NCBI RefSeq assembly: GCF_041381155.1
Contig: NC_091144.1
Location: 1,798,001-1,862,000 of the forward strand
Length of the DNA stretch: 64,000 nt
Direction: 5' to 3'
Source: Argopecten irradians
Taxonomy: Eukaryota; Mollusca; Bivalvia; Pectinida; Pectinidae
A program made the position numbers and the translations under genes. The notes below the pieces were generated by a model. That model was not told the DNA's origin. It did no database searches and saw only the letters and a program-made list of their open reading frames with translations. Shown here piece after piece: positions 36,701-47,900 of this stretch (position 1 is its first letter; every line of letters begins with the position of its first letter).

Positions 36701-37326
36701 TTAATAACCGTATTGTTTCCAATACATATGTGTAATAAATATTTACCTCCATTGTCCCAGCACAGTCGTGTGAGAGGTTGATCGAAAGGCACAGGAGTGG
36801 GACACCGGCTTCCGCTCTTCCCAGACCTGACCGGATTTGAAGGAGTTGCCGCCAGCATTCTTTTATACATTCCATTGGATGAATATACTTCCTGTGTATC
36901 ACGTGGTACGATTGGACGACCATTTCCGGCTTTGCCCTCCATTGCTAGTTTATATCGCTCCCGTCGTGTTCCAACAATGGGGGTTTCCGGTCTGTTTTCA
37001 TCAACCTCTCGAAGTATAGGAATAGAATCGTTCGTGTTAAATGCCTGGCGTTTTATTCTGTCTCTTTCCTTTAACCTATGCCCAGATCCACTTCTTGTTC
37101 TCGGGGCCGAAAATATGTCCCTTTGTGGTGATTCGCGGAAGGGATGAGATATCCCGGTAGGGGGCAATCCACTTGGTGGTGTCTCCTTAGCGGGGAACCT
37201 ATTTTGTGGAATTCCATGCGAGATCTCAGCTGATGGTGTGTCCTGTCGCTGACGCCAGTTTGTTGGATTTGAATATTGAGGGTTCCGCTTTGACACTAAT
37301 ATTTTTTGAGGCGACGAAAACATCAT
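24768..37326 (-). CDS. Unrecognised, mostly disordered 310-residue protein (two exons)
   Basis: Exon 1 is 37326-36747, ending in a donor (G/GTAAAT). Exon 2 is 25120-24768, preceded by TGTGTTACAG/. Both junctions split a codon after its first base, so the exons join directly, reading LCWDNG-G-NKDGDTEDED. Residues 1-193 are rich in Pro, Arg, Ser and Asn (PPSGLPPTGISHPF near 50-63, RTRSGSGHRLKERDRIKR near 76-93, TPIVGTRRERYKLAMEG near 115-131) and look disordered and basic. Residues 195-310 begin acidic, then form a more regular, probably helical stretch (NPLFRKLKDINDITVADIED, then a VLHSYFRKKLDCTQRIVKWL segment) before a polar C-terminus. No membrane segment, signal peptide or known domain is seen. 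Codon pattern and phased splice sites argue for a real gene; a further intron-phase-compatible exon in the 11.6-kb intron cannot be excluded. Start: the first of two adjacent ATGs (MMFSS). Function unknown. Confidence 0.72.
25660..26015. repeat. Degenerate repeat built on (A)GTCGA(G/A)TTA modules
   Basis: CAGTCGAATTATA, AAGTCGAGTTACA, AAGTCGACTTGCC and TAGTCGACATAATCATCTCG recur irregularly with GACTTTTTGAGA and ATAATCATATCAACC. It looks like an old tandem array or palindromic MITE. A poly-G tract of 13 bases lies nearby at about 25167-25179. Confidence 0.55.
26350..26660. repeat. Diverged direct repeat, unit about 120-140 bp
   Basis: The order TTACCATG(C/G)TAACAAAA, CTCTGATTG, AAGTGAAAATTGGTA.AT, GGTTAT.A.GTATGC is seen twice, and a third start (TTGTCATGATAACAAA) follows. 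Confidence 0.65.
27467..27955 (-). mobile_element. 0.5-kb tailed element, inverted copy
   Basis: It begins with the complement of the shared tail (TTTGTTTGTTTGTTCGTCCT, ATAAACAGCCAGGGTCATG) and ends TACGATAGGGGTAGCAGGTAC...AACGCCCTA. It is the most complete inverted copy of the 21888 element and lies in the 11.6-kb intron. Confidence 0.88.
27956..31537. other. Intronic, no exon supported
   Basis: Long AT-rich intron sequence. Around 29560-30110 several frames are open on both strands (a minus frame with repeated SRQN motifs, and a minus ATG at about 30082 reading MDFSDIMAGPVCDGYVGKYS up to a GTATGA donor). None has an acceptor and donor in a phase that fits the flanking exons, so no gene is called. 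Confidence 0.35.
31538..32365. mobile_element. TTAA-flanked terminal-inverted-repeat element (piggyBac-like MITE)
   Basis: TTAA at 31538-31541 and at 32362-32365 bracket inverted ends: AGGGACATGAACCTAAATAA on the left, and the complement AGAGACATGAACCTTAAATA on the right. About 820 bp of non-coding interior. TTAA target duplication is the hallmark of piggyBac-type transposition; no transposase is present. The 68- and 98-residue minus-strand frames inside have no support. Confidence 0.8.
32366..33054. other. Intronic, no gene seen
   Basis: AT-rich. GGTAACGTGGAC and other fragments give no clear repeat or exon. Confidence 0.35.
33055..33985. repeat. Inverted plus tandem copies of one roughly 280-bp element
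   Basis: Copy A (33055-33245) is inverted: GTATCTTCTGGATTTTC...AAAGCAAG...GATCGTAAAAGGCGACTAAAT. Copy B (33418-33700) and copy C (33727-33985) are direct: TTTAGTCGCCTTT...ATCATGCA(A/G)TG.GGCAGCAGGC, CTTGCTTTAAACATGGAAAT or similar, then GTGACC...AATATGACC. The border motif GATCATGCAATGGGGCAGCAGG also starts the 0.5-kb tailed elements. Confidence 0.7.
34390..35213 (+). pseudogene. Degenerate Tc1/mariner-type transposase relic
   Basis: Frames in pieces read LSDEMEVVLGYDRKIYV (about 34564-34614; resembles the FSDE...DGR.YVWR motif), then SGVSGMFDGGTLAEVD...KFINVL (resembles the WG..S..G..P...G..N..KYI.IL motif), then KYFSNTSKIFQENNCPVHQS (the second catalytic Asp of QxDNxPxH is replaced by Asn), then SQSPYISMIETV (the SPDLNPIE motif with its Glu). 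Frame changes and at least three in-frame stops, one replacing the Trp after the Glu motif, disable it. It lies in the intron of the 310-residue protein gene. Terminal inverted repeats were not found. Confidence 0.8.
35332..35442. repeat. 21-bp tandem repeat, five copies
   Basis: GTGTGAGGCA(A/G)ACGATGAC followed by (T/C)A, repeated five times, in frame as MRQTMTSV. It is a microduplication in non-coding DNA. Confidence 0.92.
36438..36593 (+). CDS. Small plus-strand ORF with coding-like composition, 51 residues
   Basis: ATG at 36438 opens a 51-residue frame rich in Pro, Asn and Arg (FDENNNDSMMSPGVGK, then FILHVPHPLPRPRKRLHFD). TTCTTGCAG/ just inside could be an acceptor. It sits antisense within the first intron of the 310-residue protein gene. 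No partner exon with matching phase was found, and the family is unknown. It could be an exon of a divergent gene or chance. Confidence 0.22.
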   Translation: MFLQFDENNNDSMMSPGVGKAPFILHVPHPLPRPRKRLHFDTVYSVNSFEF

Positions 37327-39970
37327 TGTGACAGCTCATGTAATTTAGACTTTAATATAACCAACTCCAATCTGGTGTCAGAAGAAAGTCCTCAACAACG
37401 TACTGTGATAATTATAATCCATACCGATACCACCGCCACACCAATAATGTATCCCATCATGTATATCACTCACTGGCTGTATGTAGCGTTAGGAAACGAG
37501 AATTTTCAAATCCCGATAAAACTCGTGACTCGTTCAACACTAAACGCCATCTTGTTCAGGTACACGACATTAAAGAGGTAAGTACAGTGGTCAGCCCACG
37601 GGTCAGCACTGTTTACACATCGTTATATACATCAGACAATGGTAAAACACGCTACATGATTATTGGGCCTTAATACACAAACGAGTTCGGAAGGGATTAC
37701 TATAATATTAGTGTACAGCATTAATCGGGTTAGCAACATGTTGAAATCCACAATGTGGTGTAGGAGTTAGCACGTGGTCCGCCTGGCACGATGGCGATCA
37801 GGACAAATTTAAAATTTGAAAGGTTAAAACAAAACATGAAAAATAATGAATAGTGTATTAGTTCGAAGCGCTGCTTCTGCAGACTGCTGTCATCAAGATA
37901 CCAGTGTTGGATCATGAAATACGTTCGTTTGAACTTGAGAACAGGCTTGACAGTATGTGTGGTGCGGATAAAGGGAACATTTTATTGAAATATTGGACAA
38001 ATCAGGATATCAATCACATGATATTGGATTAATATCTGAGTCTGACACAAACTCAATCAAGATTACTCTGTGGCTTCTAACAGACCATATCCTTTCCAAA
38101 CACGCATAGGACTAAGAAGGAAACTACCCGCAATTTTGATTAGGTTTTATCAAGATCAATTTAGATCGCTTTAGATCGGAGGATAAAGCTATTAGTCAGA
38201 TGAATTGGATTGAATTAGATCCGCTTTATTACTTATATTGTTACAAACTTTTCTAGATTTTTTTTTATTTTTTTTAATTTCAGGGGTCGGATGTTAAAAT
38301 CTGTGATTCTGTATATTTTTTTGTGTGTGTCAATACAAATTATAACATTGGAAAAAATGATACTTTTGCAGTTTTCTCTAAGACGCTTTAATTTTAATTA
38401 TGAGATTTAGTAAAGAAAACTGTCACCCCTGAAAGACCAATCAATTTCCATAATAAATAGCACTATAAAGTTCTCAATAGGTTGGCTCCTGAAGGTCGCA
38501 TTGTATAACGTATACGTAATGATCAGTGATCTATGATGTCAGACTGACCTCATTTGCTTTATCTAAACATGTGTGTAGGTCATTTATTATTTTCATCCGA
38601 CTTGTTTGAAATGTGGAAACGTGTGGCAATCTAATTCCGACAATGGTTTAGCGTGCTTTACATGAAGTCCTCGTCCATTGCTTTGACTAAAAATCATTTT
38701 CCCTTTCTTACAGTTGACCTTTGAAATTATCATCTATGTTTACAATGTAATACGATCACAGATAAACCGAAAGGAAACTTTTAAAATGGAATCATTTTAC
38801 TCAAATCGATAACCTTTTTTCAATACATTATAAGGTAAAGTACCTTTTACAATCACTTCGCCTGCGACGTCTTTTTGATATATCTTATCTGTATTAAAAA
38901 ACCAACCATATGAGTGCAAACATGGCTTCCAAAGGAACTTATTTAGCAAGATGTTTCTTCGACGGTAGGTGGAGGAAATGTTTTTAATATATATCTTTAA
39001 TGTAATTATGTGCATTTGTTGTTAGAATCAAACTGATAATGGCCCGCTTGATTTTAATGTTTAAAATGGTAATGTAAAACGACATTGATAAGTTTGAATA
39101 GTTACAAATGTTCCTAGCTTAATGCTAATACAGTAAAACCTTCTTCAGGGGTATCTATTTCATACAAAGTCTTTGTTTATTACGAAGTAAAATCATGTTC
39201 CCGGTTTTGGCTCCTCTTTATTTATACTTCCTCGAGAAACGTATAGCGAATTTGGTTATAACGAATCCTTTTTTTAATACGATGTGATTCCGTGGTACTA
39301 CACTAATCATTAACTTCTGAATAACTTAATTAAGATAGATTAAAGTTCATTTTTATAACGCGGGTCTCCTTATGTTTCCCGCCGTCGTCCTTATTACCAC
39401 GCGATAGTTTACCATACTGTATCAGACTACAACACAGCGAATCAATCGTCACTGTTTACATAGCAGAAAATCTGCGTTTATTTGCTGTTGTAATTTATTG
39501 CTTTTAACATACCTTATGTATGTATTGTTTTTAGCTGTCTTGGTATGTCAATAGCATTGTGAATTTCAGTTCAGAAAATTGAAGAAGAAGTAGGTCACAC
39601 TTTCATTTATATATAAGTATTAAAAACAGAGCACTTTCATTTTACAACGACTTTCCAGCTTCAGATTACTGTCAATTTTGATATGACATATTCAAATATT
39701 AATACCGTCTGGCAACTAAGTATTTTCTCGTCTACCTACGTTGAAAACAGGTTTTTAAGTTATCAAAGTTTGTTTTAATGGAGAATCCCAAGCAACACTT
39801 ACACTGCAGGTTGGGTATTAACATTGTGCCAGCTACTACATTGTACATTGCATTATTACGTAAAGGCGACTAAATGTGATATCTTTCACCTTGTTGCTAA
39901 CTAAATGTTGGTTTCCTCTTTCATGCCAAACAACCAAGACAAGGTTATATTCTCGGGAACATGTTCCTGT

Positions 39971-40074
39971 CACTGGAATCCAGTTAATCTCAAACACTCT
40001 CACACTGTTCAGTAAATGTTTTTACTGGAAGCCAGACAATCTCAAACATTCTCACACTGTTCAGTAAATGTTTT
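39971..40074. repeat. Two-copy 52-bp direct repeat
   Basis: ACTGGAA(T/G)CCAG.(T/C)AATCT followed by CTCACACTGTTCAGTAAATG occurs twice in tandem. Confidence 0.9.
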
Positions 40075-40204
40075 CGTTGTAGGTATGTCTATGGTACGTG
40101 TTGGTGCATATTTTATTATAATGTAGTGGTGTGTTTTCACTAGCGTGCATGACGTGTCAATACTTTAAATAATCTAAAATGTTATTTAAAAGAAAAAATT
40201 CTAG

Positions 40205-40500
40205 TACAAATATGCTTTGCTTAACGCTCAGCAGAAAGGGAGTGGAACGACTGGTTCGCCCGTTGTCAGTATAATGTGACCGGGTGGGGTGTGTTGCTTG
40301 GTGTCTTCGACGGCATGCTTCAGTGATATAGCACTATAAAAAGGACAATAGTCCCACTATACAAGAATAGACAACATGAATATACCGCAGTCTCCCAGTA
40401 CACGCACCTCACACAACATACATGCAACACATAGCATACATGGGAGGCCGTTCTTACATGACCATAGCTGTTAATAGGACGTTAATTAATCAAACAAACA
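40205..40500 (+). mobile_element. 0.5-kb tailed element, 5'-truncated copy
   Basis: It starts within the element at TTGCTTAACGCTCAGCAG and runs to AGCTGTTAATAGGACGTTAA with a (CAAA)n tail. 5' truncation with an intact tail is typical of target-primed reverse transcription. Confidence 0.88.
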
Positions 40501-41514
40501 AACAAGAAAAAAAATATTTTTAAGCAAACGGTACATTACAGAAAAGACTAACAGATGTTGCGCAATATCGACCGTTATACTAATGGCCATCGTCGGAGAA
40601 CCACGGATGATCGCACTACACCACGCTATACTTATCACCCATGGAACAGTTGATTTTGTCAGAGCACCGGTACAATGACGTCACTCTATAAATAGAAAAC
40701 AATCTACATAACTGTTTTAAAATGAGAACTTTTCAGACTGGAGGGAGAATATTTATGGATATCAATGTTGTTTATGTTTCTGTGAAGGGTATGTTACCCC
40801 CAATCTCACTGGCTAAAAAATCGGGCCAATCAGATAGCACTTGACGAAAGCAGTGCATTGAGATCGAGCTGTCAAACGGATGTTAAGTGTAGCGTAGTGT
40901 AATGCAATCAACCATGGTTTACCGATAATGTCTAATGATATAATACTGTCGTATGTCGTCTTTAATATGCACCTTGATCATAAATGTACATAAAATATTT
41001 GTCTCAGATGTATTATAATAAGGACCGTCCTGTATTGTATATCTAATTAATACTCATATGGTAAAAGTATATGTTACATGTATACATGTATGTTATTATC
41101 CTAACTTACAATCCATATCATATTTCACGACTGCTGGTTTATTATAAATCATCTGTAAATAAACTTGAGACGTTTGAGCTATATTAGCAATAATAAAGTT
41201 GTGCTTTGTATTCAATAATATATTACAGTTTAAGTTGCATTCTATTATTTGAAGCTGAAGTTGTAGTCATAGTGTGTATAAAGAACTTCGAACACATTAC
41301 GTTCCATATCGTTTTTATAATCCACACACACACATTAAAAACCAAGTCTGCAATCTCTAGCAATAGTAGGCGGTTGATAAATTATTTTTGTGTACGTAGT
41401 TATCGCGCCCAAAGTGCACAACAAAGCTTAATGTTTATGTATACTGGGATGAAATAGCGTTATCAATTTACGTAGCAATTTGTAGAAATTAGAGTGGTTA
41501 TAAGGATCTGAATT

Positions 41515-41770
41515 TTAATCAGATTGTAATTTATAAAGCTTATATTCTATATTTATTTATTCTATATATACAAATGTATATCCGATACGCTGATAAAACA
41601 TCTTATATTGCACCAACGACGAGAGCATTAGAGTAGGCACTTTAATTTATAAAGCTGATATTCTATATTTATTTATTCTATATATACATATACATGTATA
41701 TATCCGATACTATATATTGCACCAACGATGAGATCAATAAATTTGACGTTTTAATTATAAAGCTGATATT
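41515..41770. repeat. Diverged two-to-three-copy direct repeat, about 120 bp
   Basis: TTTATAAAGCT(G/T)ATATTCTA, then TTTATTTATTCTATATATAC, then ATATTGCACCAACGA(C/T)GAGA, appears twice. A third partial copy starts at about 41748. It lies in the probable 3' UTR of the transporter gene and supplies AATAAA strings on the minus strand (near 41665). Confidence 0.8.
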
Positions 41771-41907
41771 CCACAGTGTAAATTGTAAAGTTTCCGAAGC
41801 CACTGTAATCCCACTACTGTGTTGTTTTTTGGGTTTTTTTTTTCGTTTTGTTATCCCTATCCAACAGTGATGACATCAGACTTTTGATTTAAGTACTCCT
41901 CGTCCCA

Positions 41908-44900
41908 TCAGATGGTATGTTCACATATGTCTGTATCCTCTGATGGTGCAGGTATATCCACAGTTAGAGATGCTAACTCGGTATTCAAACTTGTGATGTT
42001 GTTTTGGGGTCGTTTGTTATTACATGATTCTGCGACTAAAGTTAGAACAGCTCCCAAAAGAAGACATAACCCTACAAAGGCAAATCATCCATAATCCTTT
42101 AAAGGCAAATCATCCATAATCCTTTAAAGGCAAATCATCCATAATCCTACAAAGGTAAATCATCCATAATCCTACAAAGGCAAATTATACATAATCCTAC
42201 AAAGGCAAATCATCCATAATCCTTTAAAGGCAAATCATCCATAATCCTACAAAGGTAAATCATCCATAATCCTACAAAGGCAAATTATACATAATCCTTC
42301 AAAGGAAAATCATCCATAATCCTTCAAAGGCAAATTATCCATAATCCTTTAAAGGTAAATCATCCATAATCCTACAAAGGCAAATCATCCATAATCCTAC
42401 AAAGGCAATTATACATAATCCTACAGAGGCAAATCATCCATAATCCTACAAAGGCAAATTATCCATAATCCTTCAAAAGCAAATCATCCATAATCCTACA
42501 AAGGCAAATCATCCATAATCCTTCAAAGGCAAATTATCCATAACCCTACAAAGGCAAATCATCCATAATCCTACAAAGGCAAATCATACATAATCCTACA
42601 AAGGCAAATCATCCATAATCCTACAAAGGCAAATCATACATAATCCTACAAAGGCAAATCATACATACATCTACAAAGGCAAATCATCCATAATCCTTCA
42701 AAGGCAAATCATCCATAATCCTTCAAAGGCAAATCATTCATAATCCTACAAAGGCAAATCATCCATAATCCTACAAAAGCAATCATACATAATCCTACAA
42801 AGGCAAATCATCCATAATCATACAAAGGCAAATTATACATAATCCTTCAAAGGAAAATCATCCATAATCCTTCAAAGACAAATCATCCATAACCCTACAA
42901 AGGCAAATCATCCATAATCCTACAAAGGCAAATCATACATAATCCTACAAAGGCAAATCATACATAAACCTACAAAGGCAAATCATACATAAACCTACAA
43001 AGGCAAATTATACATAAACCTACAAAGACAAATTATACATAATCAAACAAAGGCAAATCATCCCTAACCCTACAAAGGCAAATCATACATAATCATACAA
43101 AGGCAAATTATACATAATCTTTCAAAGGCAAATCATCCATCTTCCTACAAAGGCGAATCATCCATAACCCTACAAAGAAAAATCATCCATAATCCTTCAA
43201 AGGCAAATCATCCATAACCCTACAAAGGAAAATCATACATAATCATACAAAGGCAAATTATACATAATCCTTCAAAGAAAAATCATACATAATCCTACAA
43301 AAGCAAATCATACATAACCCTACAAAGGAAAATCATCCATAATCCTTCAAAAGCAAATCATACATAATCATACAAAGGAAAATCATCCATAATCCTTCAA
43401 AAGCAAATCATACATAATCATACAAAGGAAAATCATCCATAATCCTTCAAAAGCAAATCATACATAATCATAAAAAAGGAAAATCATCCATAATCCTACA
43501 AAGGCAAATCATACATTATCGTTATCTAATTGTGTTGGCATATGATACATGAACCATAACGAGACATAACCATCGACATATATTATGGGTCACAGAGGCT
43601 TTCAAACCATATCTCGAGGTTATAGATATAAATACGAAAACATGATACCCTCACGTATAGGATAGCGGCACTCTATATCTACCTTAGAAACATGATTTGA
43701 TATAAATATTCAATATATCAGTCGATGTATTATCTTACATATTATTTGATATGAGGTCGTTAATGTTCTACTACGACGAGTGCAACAGTACATGTTTAGT
43801 GTCAACCAGCCTATTGAAAGTGACAGCATCAGCCAGATATATTTGCCAATGAAATGTTATTTTTAATGAAACACCTATGGCATATGTCATGTGAACACAT
43901 GTCAATTTAAAATTTATAAAATAACAGATCCAATTAGACATGTATTATATTACTACAAGGTATGTGTATATGTAACCTTCCACACAGGGCTTATCGTGAC
44001 CGTGCTTACCTTCGATACAATCATTATATAGTGAAAAGTCAGTTATAGACTAAACATAAACAGGGTATTCGTGTTAACGAGGTTCGACTATATAGGTAAA
44101 TACTTAAACTGTAATATCTCTTCTTTTCATTTAGGGGTTGTCACAAAGATTTACGTCGATTCACAGTTTGCAAACTTTTTCCATGACCAAACCATGATTG
44201 ATCTTTTTTTAAAATATTACACCATTGTTTATTATAAGTTTTTGTAAGCTGCTTAATAAAATACGTTTTAATGTGACATTGCATTATATTTCAAGGAATA
44301 TTTTTTTTCCAAATCAATACGTAGTGTCAATGTCTGTTTGAGTCGGATTTTGTTGTTATTTCTTTTTTTCTGTGTATCGGTCATTTTCATACCATTTTTT
44401 GTAGAAATTTAGAAAAAAGAATCGGCTAATTAGAAATTCAGATTAGAGTGAATACACAAAAATACATCTTATTACCTTTACAACTGATTGTGAGAATAAC
44501 TACACTAAATAACGACACTTACCTGCTATAACCAGTCCAATATCATAATTTCTTGTTGCATCAATAATCAAGCCTGCAATAAGCATAACCATAGTTACAG
44601 AAGATTGTATTACTTTCCACATTTAATTACAATATTTGAATTCCGCTCTTCTTATCTTTTCTTAGCTTTTTCAGGACTAAGCAACGTTGTTTGAGACATT
44701 TCAAAATATTTCAATTTGTTTTGTTGTAAATTAAATTTTGGAACAGAAGCAAAATACATACAAAACATTATATCCATGTTAATGTAGTCTGAAGGAACTT
44801 TATATATGGGCTACACGACCCATTGTGAAAGCACCCTTCATAACAAATGTCTCGATCAGCTCTACAGACCATGCTGAATCAAGAAAAACACTAAATGGTA

Positions 44901-47900
44901 GACTTAAAAATCCAGTACCTCAACTGAGGATAATATTTTCTTATACCGCCCTGATATTAACCGAAGTGTTTTAGGGTATATGTAAAGAAATCGATAACGT
45001 CATCTGGTAATGCATTGAATTACACGAACGATAGCCTGACACCACATTGAGGACCTCAATCATGGAAACACCAAGTTGATAAACAAGCTATCGACTTGAC
45101 AATGTATTGCTCAATGTAAATTGTGGAGGCTATAAAGGTAAGTAAAATATATACCTATTGCTGGGGGTCCCGTCATTATTGCAATCCCCACCACGGCGAG
45201 TTCGATTCCGACGGCGGTGCCGAGGTCACGTAAGGGAAGATACCTCAAAGTAATGCCATTGATTACGGCATATAAACACCCGCCATATAGTCCAAAGATG
45301 ACGGCAAACACGAACTGGCCGGTAAATGTATCACTGTAGGTGGGGAGTAGTAGCGACGATACTCCTGATATTGCATAGGTAGAAAACAAAAGTATGGGCT
45401 CGTCAATGGCTTTTGAGTTACAAAGTAGTCCTGCTAATATCCTAGACAGACCAAAACATAGCCCTATCACTGATAGTAGTAGCGCTGTCTCCATGGCGCT
45501 AGTCCCTTTGTGTGTCGTATAGTTAGCAAAATGTATATAAACTATATACGTACCAAAGTTAGCAACAAAAGTACTCAGTAACAAAATAAGGAAAGGCACA
45601 GTTTTAAACATTTGTTCTAAAGTCTTACAAAAAGACATTTGAGTATCATCATCAGCACCTTTGCGTTCTTTATTAACAATTCTTGACTTTGTTTTATGTT
45701 TTATTTCAAGAAAAGATGGAAAGAACATCACACTTGCGACAACAGACTGCAAGGAGAATCCCGCCAAACAGATAAAAAGGCCCTCGAGGGGGAACACTGT
45801 CATAAGGTACGCAAATAATGGAGTAAATACGAAGGTTCCAATGCCGACACCTGAGATAGCGAAACCCAATGCTAAATTGACATTCCGTTCAAAATTGTAG
45901 CCAATAGCAACGAAGAGGGCGGTGTATTGTATACCACTTCCCAAACCTGTTGACAGATATATGCAAACATGAAAATACAATTGTGAATAATACAACTTAT
46001 CTTAGCAAAAACGTCCTCGACTACAAATAAAAATATCCAGACTGTACGTAAAAGAATGTTTTTTTGTGATCGCTGGCTTTTGTTACCGATACAAAAAACA
46101 AGAGGCCCATGGGCCTTAGCAGTCACCTCAGGTCGGATACAGGAATAAAAAAAAACCCATATAAACACTATATATTGGCCCATTAGGCCCTTGAAATCAG
46201 TCATAAATTTGACTTTTTAATCTATAAAGAGTATTTGGTTCCATCAAATCTGAATTCAAAATAAGATTTTTTGAAATTTTAGTAATTTTTTGACCGCGTT
46301 TGTCCCCGCCTCACTAGTCCCTGGGGAGTCAGCGAGGACTGATATAGATATTTTATAAAAATGCTCTATCTCGGGGTAATAATTCTAATCAAGTTTGACT
46401 CATTTGCTATGAAAATTGAGCAAAATAGGCTCATAAAAGTGTCTTTCCTATATAAAATATAGCAAATTTGATTCCCTCCCTAAGGGAAACCTTAGATCCC
46501 AGAGCTATGATTCACAATTTTCATAACGGGCCATTAGACCCTTTAATCTGTGAAGAATATGTGGTTCTATCAAATCTGATAATTCAGAAGATTTTAGAAA
46601 TTTTAGCCAATTTGGCCCCGCCCTTCTTGCCCCTAGGGGTCAGCCAGACCCAACATGGAAATGATGGTAAAATACAATTTCAAGGCTAATAATTCTAACA
46701 AAGGTTGACTCATTTCCTATGAAAATTGAGCAAATAATGTTCATAAATGTGTTTTTCCAAAATAAGCTATAGTAAACTTGAATCTCTCCCCAGGGAGAAA
46801 CGTAAGACCCCAGGGTCGCGTAATTTACAATTATTGTAAATAGCCTTAATACTTTTCCATCTATAAAAAGTATTTAATTCTACCTTTCTGGAATTTCAAA
46901 AGAAGATTTTTGAAGTTTTAGCCAATTTGACCCTTTTGGCCCATCCCTCAGGCCTTTGTTTGTTTGTTTGGTTGGTTATTCTAACGTCATGTAAACAGCC
47001 AGGGTCATGCAAGGACGGCCTCCCATGTATTCAGTAAGTAGCGTGTGTGTAGTGCGATGTGCGACTGCGGTATGTATAATCACTGAAGTATGACGTCGAA
47101 GACACTAAGCAACAAACCCCACCCGGTCACATTATACTGACAACGGGCGTACCAGTCGTCCCACTCCCTGTATGCTGAGCGCTAAGCAGGAGCAGAAATT
47201 ACCAATTTTATAGACTTTGGCGTGTCTCGGCCAGGGGACAAAACCCTAAGCCTTCCTCACAGGGGCGAACGCTCAACTCAAGGCCAAAAGTGAGGCGGTG
47301 CCAAGGGAGGCATTAGGAAACATAAAGTCAGTTAAGAAGAATCCCTGGGGGCTAGGACCATATAATTCACAGTTTTGGTTGACCTTTAGTCGTGAAGGTT
47401 TCTGCAAAATTTCAACAAATTTGGTTTAGCAGTTTTTGAGAAGAAGTCAAAAATGCCAATTGTTTATCCCCATACGATGAATGACGGACAAAAAGCGATT
47501 AGAATTGGTCACTGGAGACTTCGTTTCAGGTGACCTAATAAAAGAGCATGCAAGTATCATCAAATGTAATCAGTAAATTTATGGAAGATTACACAATCTG
47601 GCGCTTGTCGTATTTGAGTTTTGATATCATTAACATACCAATCTCCTTCAGTTTACATGCAATTTCGGTTATTTAAAGACCATGACTGAAAGAAAAATAA
47701 GTTTTACTTTGTCGGATTATTTGTGCTTTCACTGAACAAGTCCTAACTTTTAAATATGATGTTTTGTTATTAGTACACAGTATAATACCTCCGACGACGC
47801 CAAAGGTGAAGATGATCCAATCCAATGACGTCATAAAAGCGCTGACAAACATCCCAATCGTCATCAGCAGTCCTCCAGCGACAGCCACCAGACGGCAACT

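Larger units (their letters stand above)
37327..41907. other. Intergenic; promoter region of the 310-residue protein gene and 3' flank of the transporter
   Basis: Apart from the repeats listed separately, no exon is supported. A plus-strand frame at 37306-37581 ends in a strong donor (AAAGAG/GTAAGT) and could be an exon of a divergent transcript. A minus-strand CAAGATGGCG context lies near 37545. Neither is enough to call a gene. Confidence 0.35.

Noticed and set aside
37306..37581. 91-residue plus-strand ORF ending near a strong donor
   Set aside because: No acceptor-matched downstream exon was found and the composition is not convincing. It is mentioned only as a possible exon of a divergent transcript.
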